Of a stretch of DNA of 64,000 nt, positions 36,558 through 45,833 are shown piece after piece. Both the position numbers and the translations under genes were made by a program. Source of the DNA: Planktothrix paucivesiculata PCC 9631 (GTDB lineage: Bacteria > Cyanobacteriota > Cyanobacteriia > Cyanobacteriales > Microcoleaceae); contig NZ_LR734982.1 of assembly GCF_900009265.2 (NCBI RefSeq), positions 40,684 through 104,683 of the forward strand, read 5' to 3'. Position 1 is the stretch's first letter. Every line of letters begins with the position of its first letter. The notes below the pieces were generated by a model. That model worked only from the letters and a program-made list of their open reading frames with translations, made no database searches and was not told where the DNA came from.

Positions 36558-38054
36558 TTAACTAAGTGAAATTGTACTGGGTGATCGTCCAGTCTTTTTT
36601 TTATATAGTTCAACTAAATCTTCTTCATACCTAGAGGATTTCAGAACATTATGAAGTGATTTCACTATTAAATCAGCAGCTTTCTTGTCGTCTCTATATT
36701 TTTGATATTCAGAGTCATCGAGGAAATTATCAAAAAACCAATCTACGCGCTCAAAAAGTGCCCTAACTGCATCTTGATTGATAGGTTTACTTTGAAGATT
36801 CTCTAAGGATATACCAGTTTTCTGGGATAGCAATTCTAATTGTTCATTGGTATAAAAATCTATTGGAAATCTGTCACTTTTGGAGCTATTGCAACTAGGG
36901 CATAAACAAGTCGCTGTGTTGTCAAGAGGCCACAAATAGGCCAGAGGCAGGGTGTGATCTAAATCCATTTCATTAGGTTTGGATAGTTCGCACCCACACT
37001 TAAAACACTGTTTATCAAACTTTTCCCAAATGTGGACATCAAACTCAGTCTTGACATTGATACGATGTTCATGGTAAATCCAGTTTTTACCTAAAAGTTC
37101 AGCGACTAAAACTTCTAAAGCCCTTCTGCGTAATGAATCTTCTCTATGCTGCGTACTGTTACGCAATGGATTCAGGGGGGTATTAACAAAAAATTTTTTA
37201 CAGACCCTACACTCTAATTGATGACCATAATAAGACTTAATTTCATCTACACTATCTTGATTATTCCTGACAATATAATCTTTCAATATAGGGTTTAAAT
37301 TATCTGACAGTATTTCATATCTTGAAAATGAATTATGTTTACATGGAGCATTCTTGATACAATGGTTACTATAACCAATTGTTTTACGTTCATGTTCTTG
37401 TTTTATATTAATTGGTAAAAAGCGATCACAGCGATTACATGATTTACAAACTATGGGCTGACCATCTCCACGATGATTTCCTTCCTCCAGGGTGAACTCC
37501 AGACAATCTTCTGTAGGATCTAAATATAAAATTTCAGGAATATAAATATTAGTTTTTTCCTTAAAAATCTGGTATACATCATGTGTAGTCAAGTATTCAT
37601 TATCTAATACTCCCATCAATAGCCCATAAACACTAACTAAGGCAGAGGTAGAAATAGAACAAGTAAATTTAGTATCACTAATAATTTTGTATTTATCTGG
37701 AACTTTTAATTCCTCTATTAAACCTAATCCCTGCCAATACCCTGAATCTAGTTTAAGAATGCTCTGTTTATCTTTTTTTTGTCCATCTTCTTCCCAAGAA
37801 AGTTCTAATGTAACCTGACATGATTCTGATGGATATAAATAAATTCCTGCACCTAAAACACCTATGTTTTGATAAAAAAGTTCTACTACAGTCAGTTTTT
37901 GATTATTAGCAGTAATAACAATATTGCCATCATCAGGTTCAATTAGATAACTTTTATCTATGAGACAGGTACTCCCTGTTTTACTTCCTGATACCTGAAA
38001 GCCACTTCTTTGCCTTGTTGCTCGTCTTTTAGGTGTAAGAAACTTACCAGCCAT
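36558..38054 (-). CDS. HNH restriction endonuclease (type II, probably IIS)
   Basis: The 498-residue protein has an HNH (beta-beta-alpha-metal) nuclease module at about 348-400: CFKCGCELSKPNEMDLDHTL, then CLCPSCNSSKS. The DH pair and the following N supply the catalytic residues, and the CxxC pairs bind structural zinc. Two further cysteine clusters lie at about 195-240 and 280-290. The N-terminal 200 residues are unassigned and probably recognise DNA. It is convergent with the methyltransferase (three bases between stops) and follows the controller gene by 16 bases, so C and R are one transcript. HNH nucleases paired with a double methyltransferase suggest type IIS, by inference. Confidence 0.8.
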   Translation of the reverse strand: MAGKFLTPKRRATRQRSGFQVSGSKTGSTCLIDKSYLIEPDDGNIVITANNQKLTVVELFYQNIGVLGAGIYLYPSESCQVTLELSWEEDGQKKDKQSILKLDSGYWQGLGLIEELKVPDKYKIISDTKFTCSISTSALVSVYGLLMGVLDNEYLTTHDVYQIFKEKTNIYIPEILYLDPTEDCLEFTLEEGNHRGDGQPIVCKSCNRCDRFLPINIKQEHERKTIGYSNHCIKNAPCKHNSFSRYEILSDNLNPILKDYIVRNNQDSVDEIKSYYGHQLECRVCKKFFVNTPLNPLRNSTQHREDSLRRRALEVLVAELLGKNWIYHEHRINVKTEFDVHIWEKFDKQCFKCGCELSKPNEMDLDHTLPLAYLWPLDNTATCLCPSCNSSKSDRFPIDFYTNEQLELLSQKTGISLENLQSKPINQDAVRALFERVDWFFDNFLDDSEYQKYRDDKKAADLIVKSLHNVLKSSRYEEDLVELYKKKTGRSPSTISLS

Positions 38055-38070
38055 ATTTTAACCTGCTACT

Positions 38071-38343
38071 TTATTGAGATAGGCGGTCAGAATCATCATT
38101 TTTTAATAATTCCTCTGCCTCTTGAATCAGAACATGAGGAGGACACTCTAAAGAGAAAGCAATTAAGGCGATAGTCTTGAGAGAAGCTGATTTAAGACCT
38201 CGTTCAATTTCGCTTATATAATTACGATGCAAGCCACACCGCTCGGCCAGTTCTTCTTGGGAAATGTCTACATTTTGACGGCGACCTCTAATAATTTCTC
38301 CAAGTGCTCTTTGTAATTTTTCTACTTTTTTGTGTTTCTCCAC
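38071..38343 (-). CDS. XRE-family helix-turn-helix controller protein of the R-M system
   Basis: The 90-residue protein has one helix-turn-helix domain at about residues 20-75: ISQEELAERCGLHRNYISEIERG. The size and pattern match R-M controller (C) proteins, which first delay and then activate nuclease expression. The start is GTG with no clear ribosome binding site, which fits the leaderless mRNAs reported for several C genes. It lies directly before the nuclease gene on the same strand. A role elsewhere is possible, as it could be a general XRE regulator, but the position favours the C role. Confidence 0.8.
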   Translation of the reverse strand: MEKHKKVEKLQRALGEIIRGRRQNVDISQEELAERCGLHRNYISEIERGLKSASLKTIALIAFSLECPPHVLIQEAEELLKNDDSDRLSQ

Positions 38344-38383
38344 AGGAATTGATAGTACGGGGAAAAGAGTCGAGAAGCTACAA

Positions 38384-38427
38384 ACTATAGTGTGAATTCC
38401 CTGATATGATTATTGTGTACTTATAAG
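38384..38427. promoter_or_regulatory. Possible operator of the controller gene
   Basis: Two 8-bp palindromes, ACTATAGT (38384-38391) and CTTATAAG (38420-38427), lie upstream of the controller gene. C-boxes of R-M systems have similar A+T-rich half sites. The TATAGT read on the minus strand could serve as a -10 box. The spacing is not typical, so the call is weak. Confidence 0.25.
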
Positions 38428-38589
38428 AGGTAAGCGTAATTAAACCTGACTATGTAGAGCAGGAAAATCGTTGCTGTAAATAGCATTCAGTCATACCGGA
38501 ATAGGGGGATATTCTCGCCCACCTACTTAGTCTGGAAAAAATTTTAAAAAAATTCTGTTGATTTGTTTGATCGCAATTTTCTAAACACA

Positions 38590-38622
38590 GAAACCGGATT
38601 TTCCAGAAAAACCCGGCTCCTC
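38590..38622. repeat. AGAAACCGG / CCCGG imperfect palindrome downstream of sqr
   Basis: GAAACCGGATTTTCC and AGAAAAACCCGG form an imperfect hairpin just after the sqr stop on the minus strand. It may end the sqr transcript. It resembles the inverted repeat at 25040. Confidence 0.4.
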
Positions 38623-38627
38623 AACGA

Positions 38628-39905
38628 TTATTTCCCGGTTAACTTCTTCAAACTCTCCGCTTCAAAGGGCGCGCCTTTTAACATCCGATTCCAATATAAC
38701 CAAGGTAAAACATAACGCTTGGCTAACCACATACTATAACGTTCTTCGGTAGGATCAAAAGGAAAACTAGAATCCGGTTTATTCTCGTAGGTAAACTCGG
38801 CCATAATCGTTTTTCCATAACCCGTAATTAACGGACAACAGGTATAACCATCATAACTTCCCGTTAGCTTTTGAGCATGAATTAAACTATAGAGATTTTC
38901 CACTAAAGCAGGCGCTTGTTTGCGAATTGCCGCCGCCGTTTTAGAAGTAGGTAAAGAAGACGCATCTCCTAATGCAAAAACATTCGGATAAACATTATGT
39001 TGTAACGTGGTTTTATTCACATCCACCCATCCCCCAGGTTGCACCGCTAAGGGACTATTCTTAATAAAATCAGGGGAACTCATGGGCGGTGTGACATGAA
39101 TAAAATCATACTTAATACTGACTTCTTCCACACCGTTATCCGTTGTCACCGCAAAAATTGCTTCCTTTGTTTCCGGTCTAATTGCTTTGAGATTATGTTT
39201 ATAATTTGCCTGAATATTCCGGCGTTGCACTACTTTTTCTAAGGCTTCACAATAGCCGGGAATCGGGAACATTTTAGCGACCGCCGTACAATACATCACC
39301 TGACTTTTTTCCCGCACCCCATTATTGCGGAAGGTATCATCGGCTAAATACATAATTTTTTGGGGTGCTCCGCCACATTTAATCGGTGTGGATGGAAAGG
39401 TAAAAATTGCATTTCCGCCTTTGAAATTTTTTAACAATTCCCAAGTATAGGGGGCATATTCCAGGGAATAATTACTGGTGACACCATTTTTACCAATGGC
39501 ATCTTTTAATCCTTCGATTAAATGCCAATCAATTTGAATCCCCGGACAAACTACTAAGTATTGATAATTAATCCGTTGACCGTCTTTGGTAATGACTAAA
39601 TTATTTTCGGGTTCAAATTTATCCGCATAAGCTTTAATCCACTTGACACCCGGGGGAATACAGTCTTTTTCATCCTTAATTGTATCTTGAATGTTATAAG
39701 CTCCTCCCCCCACTAATGTCCAAGCGGGTTGATAGTAATGTTGCTCCGAGGGTTCAATAATGGCAATATCGAGGTTGGAATTTTTCCGCATCAGTTGGGC
39801 GGCGACGGTAATTCCTCCGGCTCCTCCCCCGACAATCACAATTTGATGGCGGGTTATCGGGGTTGTTGGCTCGGAATTTGAAGCTTGCGAGGTTGTACTA
39901 GACAT
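38628..39905 (-). CDS. sqr: Sulfide:quinone oxidoreductase, type II (mitochondrial SQR-like)
   Basis: This 425-residue flavoprotein would oxidise sulfide at the membrane and pass electrons to plastoquinone. The FAD loop is IVIVGGGAGGITVAAQL (about 22-38). Cys177 (TPIKCGGAPQKIMYL) and Cys356/357 (GYTCCPLITGYGK) correspond to the redox-active pair of type II, mitochondria-like enzymes. PNVFALGDAS is the second FAD-contact motif. There is no transmembrane span; the family attaches peripherally. The gene is alone on the minus strand, behind a 605-bp A+T-rich leader. It suggests tolerance to, or use of, sulfide. It could be a related flavoprotein of the same family, but the paired cysteines favour SQR. 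Confidence 0.88.
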   Translation of the reverse strand: MSSTTSQASNSEPTTPITRHQIVIVGGGAGGITVAAQLMRKNSNLDIAIIEPSEQHYYQPAWTLVGGGAYNIQDTIKDEKDCIPPGVKWIKAYADKFEPENNLVITKDGQRINYQYLVVCPGIQIDWHLIEGLKDAIGKNGVTSNYSLEYAPYTWELLKNFKGGNAIFTFPSTPIKCGGAPQKIMYLADDTFRNNGVREKSQVMYCTAVAKMFPIPGYCEALEKVVQRRNIQANYKHNLKAIRPETKEAIFAVTTDNGVEEVSIKYDFIHVTPPMSSPDFIKNSPLAVQPGGWVDVNKTTLQHNVYPNVFALGDASSLPTSKTAAAIRKQAPALVENLYSLIHAQKLTGSYDGYTCCPLITGYGKTIMAEFTYENKPDSSFPFDPTEERYSMWLAKRYVLPWLYWNRMLKGAPFEAESLKKLTGK

Positions 39906-40510
39906 AATAGCTTGGGACTTCTGGACTGATCTGCTTATTGAGTGTATCGGGGAAGGGTACTAAATCTCTAATTTATTAACAACTTTTAAGATTTCGGGTT
40001 CAAAAGCCCTGCACAAAATAAATTTATAGGAAATTTTATTGAGAATCAATTATTGATAATTAAAAATAATTAATTCTTGGTTTTTGTGATCAAAAAACGA
40101 TCATGAATATAATTTTTTTAAAATGAATGAATATTTAAAACATAAAAATCTGTTTTTGCAAATCTTAATAAACGTTAATAAAAATTGTTATATTTTTTGA
40201 TTAATATTTTGATCCCTATTCATGATTCCATGATATAATGGGGTAGTCGATCCAAATTTACTTAATTTCAATATAGCTATCTCATCAATATTAAACGGAG
40301 CTAATTTCCTAGATAATGATTGCCAAGTATCAATTTTATTTTCAATAAAACTTTAGAATTAATATAGATTTAAGCCTAAGTTTCATGGGAGTCTGACCGA
40401 TACAATTTAACTCAGGAAATATACAAATAGTTGATTCCATTTAATTTTAACTTAAAGTTCCGATCCCTAGCCTTTAAATTTAGCTGTTAAAATCTCAAAA
40501 AATTAAAATC
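39906..40510. other. 605-bp very A+T-rich intergenic region
   Basis: The region separates two divergent genes (sqr and the 144-residue protein) and holds no ORF of note. It contains many runs of A and T and several short palindromes such as CATGAT near 40220. No DnaA boxes or RNA gene were seen. It probably carries both promoters. Confidence 0.5.
40209..40239 (+). promoter_or_regulatory. Possible promoter of the 144-residue gene
   Basis: TTGATC (40209-40214) and a perfect TATAAT (40234-40239) are separated by 19 bases, slightly long. The ATG lies about 270 bases downstream, implying a long leader. Confidence 0.3.
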
Positions 40511-40945
40511 ATGGCTTCCCAAGATCAAGTTAAACAATATTTAGCCCACTGGTTTCAGTTAGGCAAAAAAGTATTCATTCGCAACGGCGCAGACTCCCGC
40601 CTACCGCAACCGGTAGTTCAAGGAGAAAGGTATAGCCGACAGTTTGAGGAATGCTGGACTGAAATCCTCTCCTCTGAGTCGGGAGAATGCTATTTAGAGG
40701 GAACTGAGCAAACCATTGAAAACCTTCTCTCCTCCCAATGGGAAATCAAATCCTGTGGGCGGTGTTCCCTCCTGATTCCTGTGAAAGTTGTCGGAATGCC
40801 CCCCGCTTGCTGTCCTTGTTTTGATTTACCCACTTGGCCAAACCTGGAAGCCCCCCTACCCCGTCTTCCCGTAAGTACCCGTCTCTATTTATTGAATATT
40901 TGCCAGCGACTTGAACCCAACCCAGAAACAGAAAATCTGGATTGA
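40511..40945 (+). CDS. Conserved-looking hypothetical protein with cysteine motifs
   Basis: The 144-residue protein starts MASQDQVKQYLAHWFQLGKKV. It carries SCGRCSLLIPVK (about 79-90) and PPACCPCFDLPTWPNLEAPLP (about 97-117). Two Cys groups, CxxC and CCxC, could bind a metal or an iron-sulfur cluster. No membrane segment or signal peptide is visible. The function is not recognised. It lies between sqr and the ABC1 kinase gene, and a dispersed palindromic element follows it. Codon use is normal for the window. Confidence 0.7.
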   Translation: MASQDQVKQYLAHWFQLGKKVFIRNGADSRLPQPVVQGERYSRQFEECWTEILSSESGECYLEGTEQTIENLLSSQWEIKSCGRCSLLIPVKVVGMPPACCPCFDLPTWPNLEAPLPRLPVSTRLYLLNICQRLEPNPETENLD

Positions 40946-40982
40946 GATATTCTACTTCCCGAATCTCTTTAACTGATAACTG

Positions 40983-41043
40983 GTACGGGCTGGTTTATCA
41001 AGATTTAAGTGATTAACAAAGATCTCAAAGAACCCGTCCCTAC
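40983..41043. repeat. 60-bp palindromic dispersed element, copy 2
   Basis: This copy matches the element at 9007-9066 over its whole length, with a few changes in the arms that partly compensate each other (GTACGGGCTGG with AACCCGTCCCTAC). The interior ATCAAGATT and ATTAACAAA are shared. Confidence 0.7.
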
Positions 41044-41124
41044 AACTGATGACTGATAGGAATGTTGTTACAATAGTTCATATAAATTCAAAACTCAGCC
41101 CCGGCTTGATTTAGATTCACCCCC

Positions 41125-43179
41125 ATGACTATTACCCAACTCGAACCGAACGGATCATTTTCCCCTGCCACCATTGATGTTTCCTCAAAGTCCATGGACG
41201 AACATCACCCTCTGCCAGAGAAAAGCATCCACAAGGAATCGGAGCAACCGACGGTACGCTACGATCCCGTGGCCATTGCCGACTATTACCGTTCCCGAGT
41301 GTTCCAGGTCTGGAGACGCCTATTCAGCATTATTTGGAAATTAGGCTCCTTCGCTTTGGGATTATGGTTCGATGGCAAACGGGGAAAAAAACTTAAAGCC
41401 GAGAAAAAACGGGCAATTCAACTGCGAAAGACCTTAACCGAACTTGGCCCAGCCTTTATTAAAGTCGGACAGGCCTTATCTACCCGGCCCGACGTCATGC
41501 CTACTTTATATTTAGACGAATTAACCAAATTACAAGATCAACTTCCTCCCTTCTCCAATGAAATTGCCTATCAATTTATTCAAGAAGAATTAGGCGATCA
41601 CCCCGATAATATCTATGCAGAATTAAGTGCCGATCCCCTAGCTGCGGCTTCCCTGGGACAAGTTTATAAAGGCAAATTAAAAACCGGAGAAACCGTCGCG
41701 GTCAAAGTCCAACGTCCGGGTTTATCCGAAAGTATTGCCCTGGATATTTATATTTTACGAACCCTAGCCCAGTGGGCAAAGAAAAGGTTTAAATTTATCC
41801 GCAGTGATTTAGTCGCCATCATGGATGAATTTGGGGAAAGAATTTATGAAGAAATGGACTACAACCATGAAGGCAGAAATGCCGAACGATTTAGACAACT
41901 TTACGGCAATATTCCCGATATTTATGTGCCTAGAATTTATTGGGGTTATACCGGGCGACGGGTATTAACAATGGAGTGGATTAACGGAACTAAATTAACC
42001 AATTTAGAAGAAGTTACCGCCCAAGGAATTGATGCTCGTTACTTAATTGAAGTGGGGGTACAATGTTCGTTAAGACAATTATTAGAACATGGGTTTTTCC
42101 ATGCCGATCCCCATCCGGGTAATTTATTAGCTAGTCCTGAAGGAAAATTAGTCTATCTTGATTTTGGGATGATGAGTGAGGTTAAACCCTATCAACGCTA
42201 TGGGTTATTAGAGGCTGTTGTGCATTTAGTTAATCGGGATTTTGAAGGGTTAGCAAAAGATTATGTGAAGTTGGAATTTTTAACACCTGAAACCGATTTA
42301 ACCCCCATTATTCCGGCTTTAGCAGAAGTTTTTAGTAATGCCTTGGGGGCGAGTGTTGCCGAACTTAATTTTAAGAGTATTACGGATCAACTCTCGGAAT
42401 TAATGTATGAGTATCCCTTCCAAGTTCCGGCCTATTATGCCCTAATTATTCGATCTTTAGTTACCTTAGAAGGGATTGCTATTAATGTTGATCCCAATTT
42501 TAAAGTGTTAAGTAAAGCCTATCCCTATGTGGCGAAACGACTTTTGACTGATCCTTCTGTTGAGTTAAGAACTTCTTTAAAAGATCTATTATTTAAAGAT
42601 GGATCATTCCGATGGAATCGTTTAGAAAATTTACTTAAAAATGCCCAAAGTAGCGAGGATTATGATATTAACCAAGTCTTGGATCAAACCCTAGACTTTT
42701 TATTTTCAGAACGCGGGGAATTAATTCGAGAACAGTTAGGGAATGAGTTAGTTAAAGGTATTGATCTAGCCTCTCGGAATGCGTTGACCACGGCCCAATC
42801 TAAAGTAGCGGAATGGATGGGATTAAAAGCCCCCCCAACTCCTACAATCACCCCTCAACCTACCCCCAATCAAAATAACTTAGAACAAATTCAAAGAATT
42901 GTGGGTATTCTCCAAGACACGAAAGGTTTTGATCCGATGCTATTAGTGCAGCGAGTTCCGGGTTTAATGGTTAAACCCGAAGTTCAACACCTGAGTCAAA
43001 AAGTAGCGGGGGAATTAGCCCAACGAGCCGCGGCTAGACTGATTCGGGAGTTATTTTTATCTTCTGATCCTCTAGTTTCTGAAGATAATCAACTCGGGTC
43101 TACTGTTGAAAAAAACGGACATTCTAATCATGAAAAATCTTTTCCTCAACAGCCCCTATCTTTACCACAGAGTCGTTAA
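41125..43179 (+). CDS. ABC1/UbiB-family atypical kinase
   Basis: The 684-residue protein has the family marks: FIKVGQALSTRPDVMP (KxGQ, about 112-127), AAASLGQVYKG (the alanine-rich nucleotide loop), AVKVQRPG (the conserved Lys), HADPHPGNLL (catalytic loop) and YLDFGMMSE (metal Asp). The family acts in isoprenoid-quinone metabolism and stress responses; in cyanobacteria, plastoquinone or tocopherol links are known. The C-terminal 200 residues are helical with a proline-rich linker (PPTPTITPQPTP). No strong span is seen near the end, unlike Escherichia coli UbiB. The exact target lipid cannot be read. Confidence 0.88.
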   Translation: MTITQLEPNGSFSPATIDVSSKSMDEHHPLPEKSIHKESEQPTVRYDPVAIADYYRSRVFQVWRRLFSIIWKLGSFALGLWFDGKRGKKLKAEKKRAIQLRKTLTELGPAFIKVGQALSTRPDVMPTLYLDELTKLQDQLPPFSNEIAYQFIQEELGDHPDNIYAELSADPLAAASLGQVYKGKLKTGETVAVKVQRPGLSESIALDIYILRTLAQWAKKRFKFIRSDLVAIMDEFGERIYEEMDYNHEGRNAERFRQLYGNIPDIYVPRIYWGYTGRRVLTMEWINGTKLTNLEEVTAQGIDARYLIEVGVQCSLRQLLEHGFFHADPHPGNLLASPEGKLVYLDFGMMSEVKPYQRYGLLEAVVHLVNRDFEGLAKDYVKLEFLTPETDLTPIIPALAEVFSNALGASVAELNFKSITDQLSELMYEYPFQVPAYYALIIRSLVTLEGIAINVDPNFKVLSKAYPYVAKRLLTDPSVELRTSLKDLLFKDGSFRWNRLENLLKNAQSSEDYDINQVLDQTLDFLFSERGELIREQLGNELVKGIDLASRNALTTAQSKVAEWMGLKAPPTPTITPQPTPNQNNLEQIQRIVGILQDTKGFDPMLLVQRVPGLMVKPEVQHLSQKVAGELAQRAAARLIRELFLSSDPLVSEDNQLGSTVEKNGHSNHEKSFPQQPLSLPQSR

Positions 43180-43237
43180 TCGGTTCAATTTCTGAGCTAA
43201 TAGTAATAGAAATTACGCATCACCTCTATAGAGAGTA

Positions 43238-43259
43238 GGGGTAATTCATGAATTACCCC
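43238..43259. repeat. Perfect 22-bp palindrome between convergent genes
   Basis: The arms GGGGTAATTCA and TGAATTACCCC form a perfect palindrome between the convergent kinase and Lon-domain genes. There is no T-tract next to it, so it is either a dispersed repeat or a weak bidirectional terminator. Confidence 0.7.
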
Positions 43260-43265
43260 CTCTAT

Positions 43266-43907
43266 CTAATCTAAAGCATCTTTTAACGCTGTCCGGGCGG
43301 CTAAATGGCTGCGGGTTGAAGTTAAAATCTCCACTTCTCGTTCCAAACGAGTGACAGTATTTTGCATTTCTAACAGCGTTTGTTGTTCGGAAGCGACGCC
43401 ATAGAGATTACTGGCGACCCAGTAGGAAAGTTCCGTCGGTAAACTGGGAATATCATCGGGAAGTTCAATATTTTGTTCCATCAACTTCCCCGACAGATGC
43501 ACCACATCACGCAACAAACGTTCCACTTCCGTTGCCATGGGTCTTAAATCCTGTTGGGTGGGTTCATCTTCGATCCATTCCACCAAACCCACCAGATAAG
43601 GCTTTTCCCGAACCGCTTCTAATACCCGAAACCGTTGCTGTCCCAAAGTCAGCATTTTAATTCGATCATCGGGTAAACGTTGGTGTTGGACAATTTCCGC
43701 ACAGCAACCCACGGAAGCAACTTGACCTTGATTCGGATCAAACATTAATACCCCAAAACGGCGATCCGTATTCAGGATAGTATTGATCATAATCCGATAA
43801 CGAAATTCAAAAATATGCAGGGGTAGGGGTCTACCCGGAAATAAAACCACTTCCGGTAGAGGAAACAGAGGCAGTTCTCGAACAGCAATTGAGGAAAATG
43901 ACGCCAT
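43266..43907 (-). CDS. Lon substrate-binding (LON) domain protein
   Basis: The 213-residue protein consists of the N-terminal substrate-binding domain of Lon protease without ATPase or protease parts. RELPLFPLPEVVLFPGRPLPLHIFEFRYR is the signature (residues about 9-37), followed by FGVLMFDPNQGQVASVGCCAEI and the strand of the PUA-like fold. C-terminal helices (about 135-205) end in a coiled-coil stretch. Stand-alone LON proteins are common in cyanobacteria; their clients are unknown. It lies after the str operon and is convergent with the kinase gene. Confidence 0.9.
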   Translation of the reverse strand: MASFSSIAVRELPLFPLPEVVLFPGRPLPLHIFEFRYRIMINTILNTDRRFGVLMFDPNQGQVASVGCCAEIVQHQRLPDDRIKMLTLGQQRFRVLEAVREKPYLVGLVEWIEDEPTQQDLRPMATEVERLLRDVVHLSGKLMEQNIELPDDIPSLPTELSYWVASNLYGVASEQQTLLEMQNTVTRLEREVEILTSTRSHLAARTALKDALD

Positions 43908-43964
43908 TGTCCGTTAAGTAAGAGCTACTAACAACGTAGCAGATCTCGGGTCAATTTCTAAATA

Positions 43965-44014
43965 TCAAAAAACCTACTCAAAACCACCGATTAAACGGTC
44001 AGGTTGAGTAGGTT
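43965..44014 (-). terminator. Terminator of the str operon
   Basis: Arms of eleven bases, AACCTACTCAA and TTGAGTAGGTT, flank a 22-base loop. On the minus strand the stem is followed by a run of T. It is 22 bases after the rpsJ stop. Confidence 0.8.
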
Positions 44015-44035
44015 GAGAATAGTCGAAGCGGAAAA

Positions 44036-44353
44036 TTAAAGTTTCACTTCAATATCTACCCCGGCGGGTAAGTCCAATTTCATCAGAGCATCAATGGTTT
44101 TAGAAGAAGGCTGATAAATATCAATAATGCGACGATGGGTACGAGTCTCGAAGTGTTCCCGGGAATCTTTATCAACGTGGGGAGAACGCAATAAGCAGTA
44201 AATCCGGCGTTTTGTGGGTAAAGGAATCGGCCCAACCGCAGTGGCGCTAGTACGATTCGCCGTATCTACAATCTTCTCGCAAGAGGTATCAAGTAAACGA
44301 CGATCAAAGGCTTTGAGACGAATCCGAATTTTTTGTTGTTGAATAGTTGCCAT
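44036..44353 (-). CDS. rpsJ: 30S ribosomal protein S10
   Basis: The 105-residue protein fits S10 in length and motifs: [23 protein letters not shown] at the start, [35 protein letters not shown] in the middle. S10 sits in the head of the small subunit and also acts as NusE in antitermination. It follows tuf, the usual cyanobacterial place (in many other bacteria it starts the S10 operon). It is the last gene before the terminator at 43965. Confidence 0.97.
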   Translation of the reverse strand: MATIQQQKIRIRLKAFDRRLLDTSCEKIVDTANRTSATAVGPIPLPTKRRIYCLLRSPHVDKDSREHFETRTHRRIIDIYQPSSKTIDALMKLDLPAGVDIEVKL

Positions 44354-44498
44354 GGGGTGTTCAGTTTTCTAGGTTCAGGATTATCGGCTTGAGCAGTCAC
44401 ATCATCTTGACAGATAGAAGGTGCAGAAACAGGATCAAACCCTTCCTATTTTCTGCAACCTTATCCTCAACTTTGCAGCTTTAATTCACAAACAAAGC

Positions 44499-45728
44499 TT
44501 ATTTCAGAATTTTGGACACAACGCCAGCACCTACGGTACGGCCGCCTTCACGGATAGCAAAGCGCATCCCTTGTTCAATGGCAATAGGGTTGATCAGTTC
44601 CACCGTCATTTTAATCCGGTCTCCGGGCATAACCATTTCGGCATCGGCTCCTTCATCGGAGGTAAAGGCTTTAATGGTTCCGGTAACATCGGTTGTTCGG
44701 ACATAGAACTGAGGACGGTAGCCAGGGAAGAAAGGGGTTTTACGTCCACCTTCTGTGTCTTTCAAAATATAGACTTCAGATTCAAACTGGGTATGGGGGG
44801 TAATCGAACCGGGTTTGGCAATCACCATACCGCGTTCAATATCAGCCTTTTGGATACCGCGTAACAGAAGACCAGCGTTGTCTCCGGCCATCCCTTCATC
44901 CAGACTCTTTTTAAACATTTCTATCCCCGTGACAGTAGTGGCACGAGTCGCTCTAATTCCAACCAGTTCAACGTTATCGCCAACCTTGACTTTACCCCGT
45001 TCAATCCGACCGGTTGCCACTGTACCCCGTCCAGTAATGGAGAAGACATCTTCAACGGCCATCAGGAAAGGCTTATCAATATCACGCTCAGGAGTGGGGA
45101 TATAGGCATCCACTTTTTCCATCAGCGCGTAAATTTTATCTACCCATTTATTGACGCCGACGGCGGTTTTGGGGTTAGCCACCATGAAATCTAAAGCTTC
45201 TTTAGCAGATCCAGCAACGATCGGGATATCATCACCCTCGAAACCGTAGGAGGTCAACAGTTCCCGGACTTCCAGTTCTACCAGTTCCAACAGTTCAGCA
45301 TCATCAACCATGTCTTCTTTGTTCAGGAAGACAACAATATTGGGAACCCCGACCTGTTTGGCCAACAGGATATGTTCGCGGGTTTGGGGCATGGGGCCAT
45401 CCGCGGCCGATACCACCAAAATTGCACCGTCCATCTGAGCAGCACCGGTGATCATGTTTTTCACATAGTCAGCGTGACCCGGACAGTCAACGTGGGCATA
45501 GTGGCGCTCTTTGGTTTCGTATTCAACGTGAGCCGTATTGATTGTGATCCCCCGGGCTTTTTCTTCGGGAGCCGCATCAATTTCATCATATTTTTTGGCT
45601 GTGGCTTGACCCAGAGCAGCCAAAGTCATGGTAATTGCAGCCGTTAAAGTGGTTTTACCGTGGTCAACGTGACCGATGGTACCGATATTAACGTGGGGTT
45701 TGTTCCGTTCAAATTTTGCGCGTGCCAT
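44499..45728 (-). CDS. tuf: Elongation factor Tu
   Basis: The 409-residue GTPase delivers aminoacyl-tRNA to the ribosome. [15 protein letters not shown] is the P-loop (about 19-32), [11 protein letters not shown] the switch I region, DCPGHADYV the G3 motif and NKEDMVDD the G4 motif. [15 protein letters not shown] is the classic C-terminus. It lies between fusA and rpsJ. G+C content is higher than in the nearby accessory genes, as expected for a highly expressed gene. Confidence 0.98.
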   Translation of the reverse strand: MARAKFERNKPHVNIGTIGHVDHGKTTLTAAITMTLAALGQATAKKYDEIDAAPEEKARGITINTAHVEYETKERHYAHVDCPGHADYVKNMITGAAQMDGAILVVSAADGPMPQTREHILLAKQVGVPNIVVFLNKEDMVDDAELLELVELEVRELLTSYGFEGDDIPIVAGSAKEALDFMVANPKTAVGVNKWVDKIYALMEKVDAYIPTPERDIDKPFLMAVEDVFSITGRGTVATGRIERGKVKVGDNVELVGIRATRATTVTGIEMFKKSLDEGMAGDNAGLLLRGIQKADIERGMVIAKPGSITPHTQFESEVYILKDTEGGRKTPFFPGYRPQFYVRTTDVTGTIKAFTSDEGADAEMVMPGDRIKMTVELINPIAIEQGMRFAIREGGRTVGAGVVSKILK

Positions 45729-45833
45729 TTTCAGTTAAGAATTGAAAGTTTTCAAGAAAAATAAGGGTAGGGAGGGGCTAGTTATGGGTTGTTGGCTATT
45801 AACCATTAACCCAACCAAACCCCTAGTGCCCAT

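Noticed and set aside
39906-40510. Possible replication origin in the A+T-rich gap
   Set aside because: No DnaA boxes (TTATCCACA-like) and no dnaA or dnaN gene were seen.
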